From the NCBI GenBank assembly GCA_022749755.1, contig CM040452.1, forward strand, positions 21,842,350 to 21,906,349: a DNA stretch of 64,000 nucleotides. The letters run 5' to 3'. This document shows, in pieces, positions 14,101 to 24,816 of the stretch. How positions within the stretch are numbered: the first letter of the stretch is position 1; every line of letters begins with the position of its first letter. The notes under the pieces were generated by a model. The model saw nothing but the letters and a program-made list of their open reading frames with translations. It had not been told where the DNA came from and ran no database searches. A program made the translations under genes and the position numbers. The stretch is from Azadirachta indica (Eukaryota; Streptophyta; Magnoliopsida; Sapindales; Meliaceae).

Positions 14101-16272
14101 TTTTTAGGGGAGAATTTTATAGCATTATCAGCAGGCCCAATAGAGTTGGAATCATTGCCTGCTTCCATTTTCTTTATGACCTTTGAAGAGGGCCCAGAAA
14201 TTTCAAGTGGAGAAAGTTGATACATGGGTACTCCTTTCCAGCAGGGGGAATCCACAGCAGGGTTAAAATGATCCAAAAACTCCGAAGAACCCTCAAAAGG
14301 ATTGGCGGCTCCATTATTTGCGAGTGTCAAATTGAAACCAACTGGACCAATATCAGGAAACCTATGATTATCTCCTTCCAGGTGGAAGCTGAGTTGGCTA
14401 GAATCAAAGTGAACTTTGCCTTCAGAACTTTGCAGGGGATGAAAATCCTTTGTTTTGGAGAAATTATCATTGCTTGAAAAACCCATATTATTAGCAACAC
14501 CACCATTTTCCACATTGTTAAATGAACTTGTATTTGGGGCTGATGGACAGGAACCAACAGCTTGTGATCTGAAACCAAACCCAGGGGAAGCCTTCATGCT
14601 TGATGAGATATCATTGGAACTAATACCATGCAGTTTCACACCTTTCTCATATGAAGTACCATATGATGTCTGATGGTTCCCAGAGCAACCTTGTTCAAGA
14701 ACTGGTTTTATTGCAAACCCAGCAGGGTTGAACTCAGAAATTCTCCCTGAGTAGGATTTATAGTCTATCTGTACTCTGTTAGCAGATCCCAGGTGTTTTT
14801 GACCGCCAAGCATATCAATGTTATTCGAGTTTTGTTCACATGTGCTCAGGCCCTTGGTTGACTGAGCTCCTGCCAATTTTTTAAAATTAAGAAACAAAAA
14901 GGCGGGGGATTAGGAAATCACCCACTCATTAGTGTTGTATCTCTTTCTTTCCTCCCATTTTAACAGTTTAAGAACCAAAATTTGTTCCAAAAAATTCCAA
15001 TCTTATTATGTGTAACTGCTAACAATTATACAGATAGGCAGGCTAGTACAAGGGCTAGGAAAAATCTTTTAAACGATATCTGCTAGAAAGAGAATGTGGA
15101 GAATGAATTGAAATATGTTGGAAAAGAAGGCACACATTTCCATAGTTATGCCATGTAATATTAAAGCAATTAAACAGTAATCATATATCCAACCTCATAT
15201 AAAGACTAAAACTACAGAGCTGTTATCTACTAGTAAGCATAGCATAAAATACGGAAACGGGGATTGCCATCCATTGTAGAGTTCTCATTGGTCTTAGGAC
15301 ATAAACTTAGTCAGCAACCATATTTCTTCAGAATTCCACAGAGAGGGAAAAGAGTAGGCGAACTTAAACGAGCTTATATAATATCAGCATCAAAATCCTT
15401 GACTGCAGAAACTTCAGCACACGAGAGCATCATAAGATTTAACATATTCAAACGTTTAATAAATTCAAACTTTAATTAAAGATTCTTTCTCAGACATGAG
15501 GAATTCATCCAACAACCCACAGAAATGATAAACAGTACTAGTTTCGGGAAGTGCTGCAAAAACAACTATGCTCAACCTACCACTGATTGCAGTGTTCTAA
15601 TCCAAGTAGATAACATCAAAGCATAATAAATAGTGTAGATGAAAATTTAAAAAATGTACACACAAGAACAGCTACTACTAATGTCACTGAACGTTTAATT
15701 AGGAAGGAAGAGATAACCTTGATCGGCATAATCCCTGTAGGGCAGATCAGGAACATTCATCTCCTTTGAACAGAAACTGTCACCATATTCAACTTTTTTA
15801 CCATAATGCTCAAAACTGTCACCAAATTCGACCTTTTTGCCGTACTCCCAGCAACTTGATCCATCCCACAAACCTGACAAGCTTTGAGCGTAATCATCAT
15901 AGGTAAATTTAGGAGGAGAAACATAGGAGGGATAATATGGTTTGGCTTCAACAAGATTAGTTGCAGCTGGTACAGCATCAGAATTCTGGCCATACAAGAA
16001 AGAATCGTTGAAGGAACAGAAATACTGTTCTCTGGAGGCGCCATATGTCCAGCAGATGGTGGGTTAAATGGATATCCATAAGCATTTGAAGAATGCATCG
16101 AATCAAAATTTAAAGAGTGAGTATTCAGCCAATTCAAAGGGGGTTCAGTCAAATCAACAAGCGGTTTCGATACAGAACGGTCGACCGTAAAAGGTGGAGC
16201 TAAAGCTGATAAATTGGATGATGAGGATGAAGATCCTCCTCCATTACCATAAGACCCAAAACCCATCATCAT
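11150..16272 (-). CDS. large plant-specific protein of unknown function, with an apparent 1-nt frameshift in exon 1
   Basis: Six exons: 15718-16272, 13437-14869, 13037-13090 (54 nt), 12329-12523, 11984-12167, 11150-11889. All junctions are GT-AG and in phase, giving about 1053 residues if one base is supplied in exon 1. Translation starts MMMGFGSYGNGG. From about residue 86 (near 15995-16025) the protein-like frame changes: the ATG frame becomes nonsense and ends at 15757, while the frame with YGQNSDAVPAATN continues to the donor. The body is Ser/Asn-rich and probably disordered. Near the C-terminus (exon 5) is LWLEAEAALCSVNYKARF, a motif I associate with uncharacterised plant proteins. No enzyme domain is recognisable. 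The 5' leader contains introns and repeated blocks upstream of 16273. Confidence 0.7.
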
Positions 16273-16869
16273 CTTCTCATCAATTTGTAGCAATTGATTA
16301 AACTGATCAAAATCCACAAACAAAAACAAGAAAAGAAACTGATTGCAAAGAATGACAAGATGTTAAGTTGTAATAACTGATGAAACTGATCAAAATCCAC
16401 CAGAAAGCACTTATTCCACAATAAGAGATAAGCTAAAACAAAGGATTATTGATGATCAATAAGGGACAACAAGATACAGTAAACATAAAACCCAATTTGT
16501 ATAAAAATAGTGTGGATAAGTGAAAAAATTAAAAAGACAGAGAATTAGAGAAAGAAACAAAAATGTACCAGAAGACTGATCAAAACCCCCAAAAAAAAAA
16601 AAAAACCTTATTTCATGTTAAGAGATAATCTGAATCACAGGATTAATTATTGAAAATAATGAGCATAAAACCCAATTAGCATAATCTAATTTGAATGAAG
16701 ATAACGATGATTATGTTTGTGGATGAGTCATAAAGAAATTAACAAGACAAATAATTCGGGGAAGAAACAAAAACGTACCAGAAGAAGACAGAAGAAGACT
16801 GACGCGAAGCCAAGGACCCAACAGGAGAAAGAGAAAGCTAATTAAAACAGAAGAGTGTCTGTGTTGGGA
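16273..16869 (-). repeat. 5' leader and leader-intron region built of imperfect tandem repeats
   Basis: Upstream of the MMMGFG start, blocks of about 200 bases recur imperfectly. A segment running from AAGAGATAA through ATAAAACCCAATT to AGAAACAAAAA(T/C)GTACCAGAAG is present at about 16420-16575 and again at about 16620-16785. A short motif CTGATCAAAA(T/C)C occurs at about 16303, 16386 and 16577. On the gene strand each long block carries the same splice donor, TTCTG followed by GTAC, at 16568/16569 and 16778/16779. The leader is therefore probably spliced, possibly with alternative first exons. Confidence 0.55.
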
Positions 16870-17239
16870 TAGTCTTCAACTTCAAACAGAAGAAAGCGTT
16901 GCAGAAGTCAGTTTTTGCAACGTTGTCTTTCTCTTTCCCTTGTTTTAGGCTAATTTACCAACTAACCCCTCGTGATGTCCTTAACATGGTTTTTGCCCCT
17001 CATCTTTCTCAATTTATGTTTTGTCTTTTGTTTGCATTAAATTCATTACCCAAGCCAGGTTCTGGGCCGGGCTTCAACACCCACGGTTTTTCAAGCTACC
17101 CAGCCCGATTTAGCGTGATCAAGCATGATTAATATTATAGCGGGTAATAATGTCAAATTACTATAAAATTAATGCCTGCATTTTTATATACAATGCAGTA
17201 TATAATATGAACAATAATGTCTAGTTTTAGTTTTGTGTG

Positions 17240-17271
<32 letters not shown>

Positions 17272-17835
17272 ACTAAGATATTTTTAAATGTATATGTATT
17301 AAATAATGATATTTGAAATAAAATTGACAAAGAAATAATAAAGTCAAACTAAACAAGGTCCACCACCGCCATGTTCAGAACTAGTTATCTTATCAGAAAA
17401 GCAAGCAATTAATTAATAATTAAGAAGAAATTAAAATGCATGTATCTAATAATGATTATGAAATGAGTTAAGTTGTGGACAAATTAATTTATCCTGTTTT
17501 GGAACAATGGATTGATGGAAAGAAATGAATTAAGAAACTCCCCGTTGTCTTGTTCAATGTTTTAGCTTAATCTGATCACCGATCAGTTTCCATATCGTGG
17601 ATCAGCAGACGCAGAAAGCCAGAAAATAAAAGTAATTAATTAAGAAGACGAAGGAATTAGTAATAATTAATTAAATATTACACGTATAAATACATACATG
17701 ATCACTCTTCGAACATTCAAATTAAGCAACAAAATAAAGAATGACAGATGATAGAGGAGAAAGAATTAATTAATGATACCACGAGTCACGTATTAATTAG
17801 GACAGAAAGAAATTATACGTTTATGTATACAAATT
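16870..17835. other. intergenic region
   Basis: Promoter-side DNA of the 11.1-16.3 kb gene, then AT-rich DNA with a TG/TA microsatellite at about 17236-17271. No convincing gene is seen here. Confidence 0.5.
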
Positions 17836-18009
17836 TTAGAAATAAAGGATGAAAGAAGAGGAGTCTTGAAAGGAAGAAGTTGAAGATATACGGCGAAAAC
17901 GAATCATAATATTGCCGTGCCTTTGCTGTAACCGCTCCTCCGTAATCCTAGCCAGCAGCGCCATCGTGTATTCTTCCAGTAGCTCCGCCATTACTGCCAC
18001 CTTAATCAT
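17836..18009 (-). CDS. candidate small peptide, 57 residues, unknown function
   Basis: A minus-strand ATG at 18009 opens a 57-residue frame to the stop at 17836. The product begins MIKVAVMAELLEEYTMALL and continues into a basic segment (HGNIMIRFRRISS) and a Ser-rich end. The first half could form an amphipathic helix. No signal peptide or known family was recognised. Gene-likeness rests on context: a TATA box about 170 bases upstream, a leader with a CTA repeat, and locally higher GC content than the flanks. The start could also be the internal Met7. It could equally be a chance frame in a non-coding transcript. Confidence 0.4.
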   Translation of the reverse strand: MIKVAVMAELLEEYTMALLARITEERLQQRHGNIMIRFRRISSTSSFQDSSSFILYF

Positions 18010-18177
18010 CGATCTTGCTTCTCCAGTCTTCTTCTTCGAGTTTTGTTGAAATTAAGCTGGACTTTCCTTCAGCTAGAATTATTATTAATATTAATTCGAA
18101 GTTAGGTTAGGTACTTGGAAAAAAAGAGTAGTAGTAGTAGTAGTAGTTGTTTTGAACTTTTGGCAATAAGAAGCCAA

Positions 18178-18187
18178 ATTTATAAGC
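18178..18187 (-). promoter_or_regulatory. TATA box upstream of the small peptide ORF
   Basis: The minus strand reads CGCTTATAAATTTGG about 170 bases before the ATG at 18009, followed by a (CTA)n-containing leader. Position and sequence suit a plant TATA box. Confidence 0.4.
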
Positions 18188-18525
18188 GAGTTGGTATTGA
18201 TTTGACCAACTCTTTAATTAATTTGGTTTATTCTCTTACTTATCTTTCATTTCATTTCGTTTCAAATAGCTAACTATGATTGATTATGGTCGCTTAATTT
18301 ATTACTAATCATAAAATAAAGATACATAGATCAATATATATATTTGATAAAAAATAAAATGAGTGATTAATTAGTGCTGAAATATATATTTGTGTGTAAT
18401 GCCGATGTTTGTCTAAATAGTAAATATAATGTTACGAAAGATTAGGGATTATATAGTAAACTTTTGAAGTAATAATTCAGGTGGATATATTTATATATAA
18501 ACAAGATTAACGGTTTATTTTTTAA

Positions 18526-18697
18526 CATAAATTTTTATATCAATTATAAACCGTCGAATATTTACATATTTAATGATTGAAATTATATTTAATATATATA
18601 TTAATTATGAATGTATTAATTATATAATTAAATATAATTTTAATTATTAAATATATTTGTATTCAACTATTTATATTGGTATAAAATTTTATATAAA
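18526..18697. repeat. foldback element / near-palindromic inverted repeat (MITE-like)
   Basis: The left arm, starting CATAAATTTTTATATCAAT, is matched on the opposite strand by the right arm ending ATTGGTATAAAATTTTATA. The inner parts also pair: TAATGATTGAAATTATATT against AATATAATTTTAATTATTA. The arms are about 75 to 85 bases with a short AT-rich loop. The shape fits a foldback MITE or a hairpin source of small RNA. No transposase or clear target duplication is visible. Confidence 0.55.
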
Positions 18698-19364
18698 ATA
18701 AAAGAATTTCTGATCTTACTGTATATATAAAATTTGTAGGTCGAGTTTAGGCGGGGGTGGCCGTAAAGTTAAAGCGTGAATTTTGTGTGGATTCTTGGAA
18801 CCGCACCCAGTTACGTGTTTTTCTAAATACAAACTACTGTTTTTTTCTTAAATAAAACATTTTTGGGTAGAAAATGTGCCACGTGACCTGCATTCTTCAA
18901 TTTCAAATCAAATGTCTTCTCATCCAATCCAATCCGTTTTTTTTTTTAATTTAAATTTAAATAATAAGTTTCCACGTTGCGTCTATATATATTTATATAA
19001 ATTTAGAAACTTTTTCATTTACCCTTTATCTTTTACCCATTTTGACAATTCTACCGCATCAAAAAACGAAGTCCCTTACATCACATGTTTAGTTTAGACA
19101 GAATCAGAAAAAAAAAATATTAAAGTAATATGAATAAATTCATATGTATTTATAATAATTAAAGACTAATTTTTTATTTATAATTAACTAGGAAGAATAT
19201 ATTTGTTCGTACAAAAACTCAAATCAGGATTTAGATATACGTGTCAAAACTAATAATAAAATAAATATTGTTGTGAAATAAAATTATTTAATTTTAAAAA
19301 AATAGATAATTATTAAATATTAACTATTGAATATCTTGATTAATTTTATTTACATTTAACATTA

Positions 19365-19369
19365 TTATA

Positions 19370-19405
<36 letters not shown>

Positions 19406-19421
19406 TGTATGTATGTATGTA
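19365..19421. repeat. (TA)n(TATG)n compound microsatellite
   Basis: A short TA run followed by about ten uninterrupted TATG units, seen directly. Confidence 0.9.
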
Positions 19422-19612
19422 TCTTCTAACACCGTCGGTTTAAATAATGCGTAAAACCAATGGGATCTTCAGACTATTTCTCAAACTTCTGGGGACGTCA
19501 ATGGAATTTATTCAAATCCGAATTCTTGCTTGCGGCGGCGTACCATAGCAGCTTTGTCTACTTAATTTCCTTCTTCAATAAACCTATTTAGAACAAGTCC
19601 AGATTCATAGAA

Positions 19613-19787
19613 TATATATGAAATTAGAGACGCGTCAAGTTCCAAATTCTACCCAAAGAAAAAGGGAAAAAAAAAAAAAAAGAGCATGTTAACATGGGCT
19701 TATATATGAAATTAGAGACGCGACAAGTTCAAAATTCTACCCAAAGAAAAAGGAAAAAATAAAAAAAAGAGCATGTTACCATCGGCT
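19613..19787. repeat. 88-bp imperfect tandem duplication
   Basis: Two adjacent copies, about 19613-19700 and 19701-19787. Each starts TATATATGAAATTAGAGACG, passes through CTACCCAAAGAAAAAGG and a poly-A stretch, and ends near GAGCATGTTA. They differ by a few substitutions and in A-run length. Confidence 0.8.
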
Positions 19788-19942
19788 TTTGATTATCCCA
19801 ACAAAAGACTTAAAATTAAAACAGCCGAAATTGTTGAATTATAGTTTACAATATATATGCAACTAGAAATTAAAATAAATTAATTTACAAGACTGCCATC
19901 TTAATTAATTAATTAATTAATTAAGTAAATTGTATACAAAAT

Positions 19943-20536
19943 TCAGAAGGAATAAGATCTGCTGAAGACTTTTTTCAATGCTGTCCATTTGAAAGACTGA
20001 GCCCTAATCAGAGTCAAATAAGGCTTGGAATTATTCCTGATCTTCGGAGGAGGAAGACGAGAAATATTAGGTGATTCTGATTTTTCCATAATTAATATCT
20101 CGTTGTCTTCGGGATTCCAAAATCGAGCTTCTTTTCTCTTGCTCCTTATGGTCTCTAACACATCGTATTTGTTGCAGATTCCCCACACTACCACCTTTTG
20201 TTCATTGTAATCCACGTTTACTGAATAAATTCCTGAACCCATTAATTAATTATATGCAATTAATTAATTAATTAATAAATAGAAACTCATGATATATCCA
20301 TATATACTAATTTATGAAGAAACAAGACATATAATTGAAATAAAAAAAATTAATGTATCAATTAATTACTTTAAAACTGCTGAAGATCATCAATTTGCAA
20401 TGTTACCTTTGAGATGGGATAATGTATTCTTAACCTTCCTTTCACATCCATGAGAATATAAAGGTACCATCAATTCCACATATTGTGCCTCCACATTGTT
20501 ATTCTTGTATGCTGGAACTATTTGCATGCTCGTCAT
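19943..20536 (-). CDS. HMA-fold (heavy-metal-associated-like) protein lacking the CxxC motif
   Basis: Two exons, 20407-20536 and 19943-20232, encode 139 residues. Residues about 20-85 have the ferredoxin-like HMA fold: VELMVPLYSHGCERKVKNTL, then HLKGIYSVNVDYNEQKVVVW and CNKYDVLETI. The metal-binding MxCxxC is degenerate: only the second Cys remains, in SHGCE. The C-terminus (ending SRSYSF) has no CaaX box, so it is not an isoprenylated HIPP. A group of plant HMA-superfamily proteins shares this degenerate motif; such domains probably mediate protein contacts rather than metal transfer. The intron after HLKG is at the usual HMA gene position. The neighbouring gene at 23-24.8 kb is also an HMA protein on the same strand, but far more diverged than a recent tandem copy. 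Confidence 0.85.
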
Positions 20537-20588
20537 TGTTGCACTCAATCTATTTCAAAGATCGATATCTTGTTTTGCTGCTAGCTCC

Positions 20589-20598
20589 TCCTATATAA
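20589..20598 (-). promoter_or_regulatory. TATA box of the HMA-fold gene
   Basis: GATTATATAGG on the minus strand lies about 55 bases upstream of the ATG at 20536. Confidence 0.4.
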
Positions 20599-20599
20599 T

Positions 20600-23050
20600 C
20601 ACCCCAATTAAGAAACCAACCAACTGAAGTTGGGTACCTGTAATTAGCTAGGATCCTCTTTGTATATCCTTTGCTATATATATATATGAGATTTAGCTAG
20701 CTAGGTGTATGACTAAATTAGTTAATTACGTATATTTCATACATGCTTCCCAAGAAAAATTAGAAAAAGATGCATGCTGCATCGATCTTTTTGCTTTATA
20801 TCCTTTATGCCGGGTTGACGGCTAGCTCAAGTAGTCAGTCATGTTTATTATATACAAAGATAACTTAATTGACCAAGGAAATTAATTTATTTGTGCGTGT
20901 GACTCGGATGAGTGCAAAGATGTGTCAGCAAATTTAAGTAGATTAATCAAATGAAAAAGTGCTTTAATTTGTAATATATATCTGCTTTTCATGCATGGTT
21001 ATATAGCTAGAGTTTGGCTTGCATGTGGATTGTTTTGCTAGCTATTAGGAAAAATTAAAGTTGCCTTTTTGAAATTGGAACTCGAGCAAAACCTACCAAA
21101 GAATAGCTCGCAGCAAGGCAATGCAATGTATGCGTACTCTAAAGTTCTATATATATATATATATATATATATATTGCCATGCACATGCAGGCATTTTCAT
21201 TTTCTCCTTTTCAGCTGCCATATTGATTACTTGGTCTTTCACCTTACCGGATTAATCACCATCTTTTTCTTTTTTAATTTGTTAAATCTCTGATTTAATC
21301 GATTATGAGTAGAATTAAGCCTCAAAATATATTTACTCGTCTACAAATCACTGCATGCATGCTAGCTGCTTCTGATGATCTAGACCAAATCGGGCTTCTT
21401 CTAAAGAGAAATCAAGTTAATTTCTGTGCATTTCAACAATCAAATTATATTGTGTGTGTGTGTATATAAATTACAGCTTCTTTTCAATGAACAACCGTAC
21501 TTAAAAGAGAGATCATTAATTAATATACTACCTCAAATCTATTTATTGCATGTGATATATATATATATATATATATTCCATCGGCATCGGCTCGATGGTA
21601 AACTGATCAAAAATTGATTAATACAAAGCGTTTGTCTCTTCTCAACTAATTAAACCTTAATTAATTACCTTTTCTTTAAAACTGCATACAAGAAATTAGA
21701 AAGAAAATATTGGAATGAAGATGAAAGACATATATATATATATATATATCACTGTTTAGTTAATTGTATTTCTTGCAGGAGAATTGAAATAGTAGACTAC
21801 ACAAACGAACAAAGCACCCACCGTTTTCCATGTTATAATTCGATAAAAGGGTCCCAATTGTTTCCTTCTTCATGAAGACTTCAATTTCCTTTTTCTTTTG
21901 GCATATATGAATATTAATAATTAGTTATTATTTGGGATGACTCAGATCTCATGCTTGCTTGCTGGGTGGGATCCTACCATGTGTAACCCATTCTTTTGAT
22001 ATCTCAAGGAATCCAAAACTTTTTATCTTTTTCATTTTAATTCTGTCTTTTTAATTCGCTTACATGCATGCATGTGACCTCCACAACACTCATTTGCATT
22101 TTGTTGGGTTTTTTCCATGCATGATGTTAAGTTCTATACGGCGTTTTTCAACAACCAAAATAAATTAAGATATATATAATATCACTTGTCTTTAATTAAT
22201 TTGCGTCTTTTTCATGATGGTTTTCTTTATATATATGGATAAATATATTATTAATGAATTAGATATTTAATTATTTAACAAATAAAATTAAGCGTATGGT
22301 TCTAAAATTAATGGAAATATATAAAAAACAAAATTCAAAATTTTCATTTGTTATATTTAAGCACATGGTTATTTAAGATTCTCTTTAGATATATGTAATT
22401 AATTCTTAACTTATCTATTTGAGTAAAATAAAAAAGTAAGTTTATAATTAGTGATGGATGAAAAACAATAGAAAAGGAATACTCTTTCCTTTATACATAT
22501 AATATAATTCCGAACAACCAAATGTTATAATTAAATTTTTTTATAGATTATACCTATAAAGTGAATTCCAATTAATAAAAATGACTACTAATTAATCCGG
22601 CCGGCCGGCCGGCCTGCGCATCTTAATTAATTAGTAGTTGATTATATCATTCTCGTACTAATCATCTTATGCATGCTTAATTGATAACAAATTAATACGA
22701 AAGCGACAATTCGAGGGGCATATAAACAACAAGAAGAACGTACGTTAACGTTATAGTTAATTAATTAATTCATTCTATGGGATAAAACTGCCTCTATACA
22801 TATTATATATAATATAATACATATACATGATATGCAAGCACAGACGTACAGAATAAAATGATTAATCAATTCGATGATATCGGATTTACAGTGATCCCCT
22901 CTCATAGTCACATCATGTATACCATGTCTGGATTCTCACGCGGATTATTAATATAATTTAAAGTAGGTAAAACGTAATGTTTTATATATGTAGTAACTAA
23001 TAACTTAAAATTATATGGTTACTAATTGTGATATATATCTCAATAATATA
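20600..23050. other. AT-rich intergenic region
   Basis: Several TA microsatellites (about 21149-21174, 21557-21575, 21731-21750), a TGTGTG run near 21452 and a short GGCC tetranucleotide repeat at 22.6 kb. Open frames here are low-complexity or have no family resemblance. No gene is supported. Confidence 0.5.
22597..22614. repeat. (CCGG)n / GGCC palindromic run
   Basis: CCGGCCGGCCGGCCGGCC, an 18-base self-complementary GC-only tract inside strongly AT-rich DNA. Seen directly; function unknown. Confidence 0.85.
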
Positions 23051-24127
23051 TTATGAAATGCAACACGCATTCGGATTCTCATCGCTAAAAAGCTGAGGAG
23101 GTGGAATTCGCTCAATCACGTAAAGCGGCTCATAATAACAAATCATTCTCTTCATATTTTCCTCCTCAATACTGTTGACGTTATTAACGATGATTTCTGC
23201 TTCTTCCTTCCTTTCTTTTTCCTTTTTAGCTTCTTCCGCTGCTGCCGCCGCCGCCGGTGGTTTTTCCTCTTCTTTTTTCTCCGCAGGATTTTCTTCCTTT
23301 TTCTCTTCTGCAGCAGCTGGCTTATTCTCAGGCTGATCAGCTTCCTTCTTATTCTCTTCCGGCTTCTCGGGTTCGGGTGCGGGTGCGGGTGCAGGTGCGG
23401 GCTCGGGCTGGGGCTGGGGCTGTGGCACGATTTTTGCTTGTTTTTTGGTGCGTCTGTAGACGTATTCCACTAGCTTGTTTGGGTCCATTGTTCCTGTAAC
23501 AGTTACTTTTTCTGTACTAAGTTCTGTCGCAGCTGTTTGGACTCCTGTAATGAACAATTGAAATTTGTTACAAATTAGCCTTACAGACGAGACGAGACGA
23601 GACGAGTGTATATTTTAATATATGGGAATAACGTCACTCTGTTGGAGGATTAATTCCTTAGTTATTGGCTTTAATTTAGTTGATTTAAATTATTTCAGTT
23701 TCAGGTAGTTAACTGTCGAGTGACGTTTAAGCATTCAGATTGTAATGTTCCGATCCCCTAACAAGGAAAAAGAAAATTGATTAACCAACGCAAAGCCCGC
23801 GATGATCGATCGAGCAGCATCACCATGTCAATGTCGTGGTATATTTTGATGGAATTAATTAAACTTGGATATCAAAACACGAATGGAATGGATTAATATT
23901 AATAATTACCTCTCATTTTGAGTATCTTCTTCTTAAGTTGCTCCGCGCAAGCCTCACAGTGCATGTTTACGTTGAGCTCCACAGTAGCCAGTCCACTAAC
24001 CTGGTGAAGAAGAAAGATCGTAATTAATTAGTTAATGATTAAGCTTTGAGGTTTTTGTATTTTATTATGAAGTGATCTGAGGTTTTTGTATTTTATTATG
24101 AAGTGATCTGATTCTGATCAGCTGTGA

Positions 24128-24193
<66 letters not shown>

Positions 24194-24816
24194 CCTGGGA
24201 AGTGACAACTTCTGGTATAGGTTCGCCCTCGGCTGCTGGGAGGGGAGATAAAACTTTAGCTTTACGCTTAGTTTTCTTCATAATTTTAGCACAAATTGCT
24301 TGGGGTTCAACTACTCCCTTTATTGTCACTTGATTTTGCGCCATATCCGTTGTTACACTTTCCACTCCTGTTGACAATGAACGTGTACATGCAAATTAAT
24401 AGTTAAAAATCAACAGCTAGTTAAATCTCATCTGTACCTCAATTATTTATTTTTTGGTTTGAGATTGATCGATGTTATGACCTCAAACAACTAACTAACT
24501 AATTATCTAACTACTAACCTCTCATCCTCATAATTGATTTCTCAATTTTCTTGGCACATCCAACGCAATGCAAATCCACAAACAACACAAAAGGAGATGG
24601 TGGTTTTGGTTCTTCTTTCCGTTCTTCTGCGGGTTTTTCCTCTGCTTTCTCTTCTTTCTTCTCCTGCTCAACTACTGGCTGAACCTCCTCTGCTTTAGGT
24701 TGTTCCTGCTGCTTGCACGCAATACAAACATAGGATTACCCAGCAATTCAACGCTCGAGAAATTATTCACCAAATATACAAATATAATTAATTACCTGCT
24801 TAACTTCCTCACCCAT
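23051..24816 (-). CDS. HIPP9: heavy metal-associated isoprenylated plant protein, two HMA domains (HIPP9-like)
   Basis: Five exons, 24796-24816, 24519-24711, 24195-24367, 23910-24000 and 23051-23544, join in frame to about 323 residues. Order: MGEEVKQ, an acidic Lys/Glu/Pro-rich N-terminus, HMA1 with metal motif DLHCVGCAKK, a linker with LSPLPAAEGEPIPEV, HMA2 with NMHCEACAEQL, a long Pro-Glu-Ala-Lys low-complexity region, and a C-terminal NACCIS. CCIS fits a CaaX farnesylation signal, so membrane association is expected. Intact CxxC in both HMA domains supports binding of a soft metal such as copper, zinc or cadmium. Both HMA domains are split by an intron after MRMRG and KMRG, as in the family. 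The exon 2 acceptor is a triple NAG (start 24711, 24708 or 24705). I recognise HIPP9 from the linker and domain order; the symbol is by similarity. Confidence 0.9.
24047..24108. repeat. perfect 31-bp tandem duplication in a HIPP9-like intron
   Basis: Two identical copies, 24047-24077 and 24078-24108, starting TGAGGTTTTTG and ending GAAGTGATC. They lie in the intron between exons 3 and 4. Confidence 0.9.
24131..24192. repeat. (AT)15(GATA)8 microsatellite touching a splice donor
   Basis: Fifteen AT units at 24131-24160 followed by about eight GATA units up to 24192. On the gene strand the donor GT of intron 3 sits at 24194/24193, so the intron begins GTATCTATCTATC and the repeat supplies everything from about position +3 on. 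Confidence 0.9.

Larger units (their letters stand above)
18190..19942. other. AT-rich intergenic region with repeats
   Basis: Contains a long inverted repeat at 18.53-18.70 kb, a G-box-like CCACGTGA near 18879, a TATG microsatellite at 19.37-19.42 kb and an 88-bp tandem duplication at 19.61-19.79 kb. No gene was recognised. Confidence 0.5.

Noticed and set aside
15757..15990. C-terminal extension of the 16.3 kb ATG frame
   Set aside because: After about residue 86 its composition is unlike the rest, and the alternative frame is clearly protein-like and in phase with the next exon.
19381..19421. CRISPR-like regular repeats
   Set aside because: These are plain four-base microsatellite units without spacers, and the genome is nuclear plant DNA.
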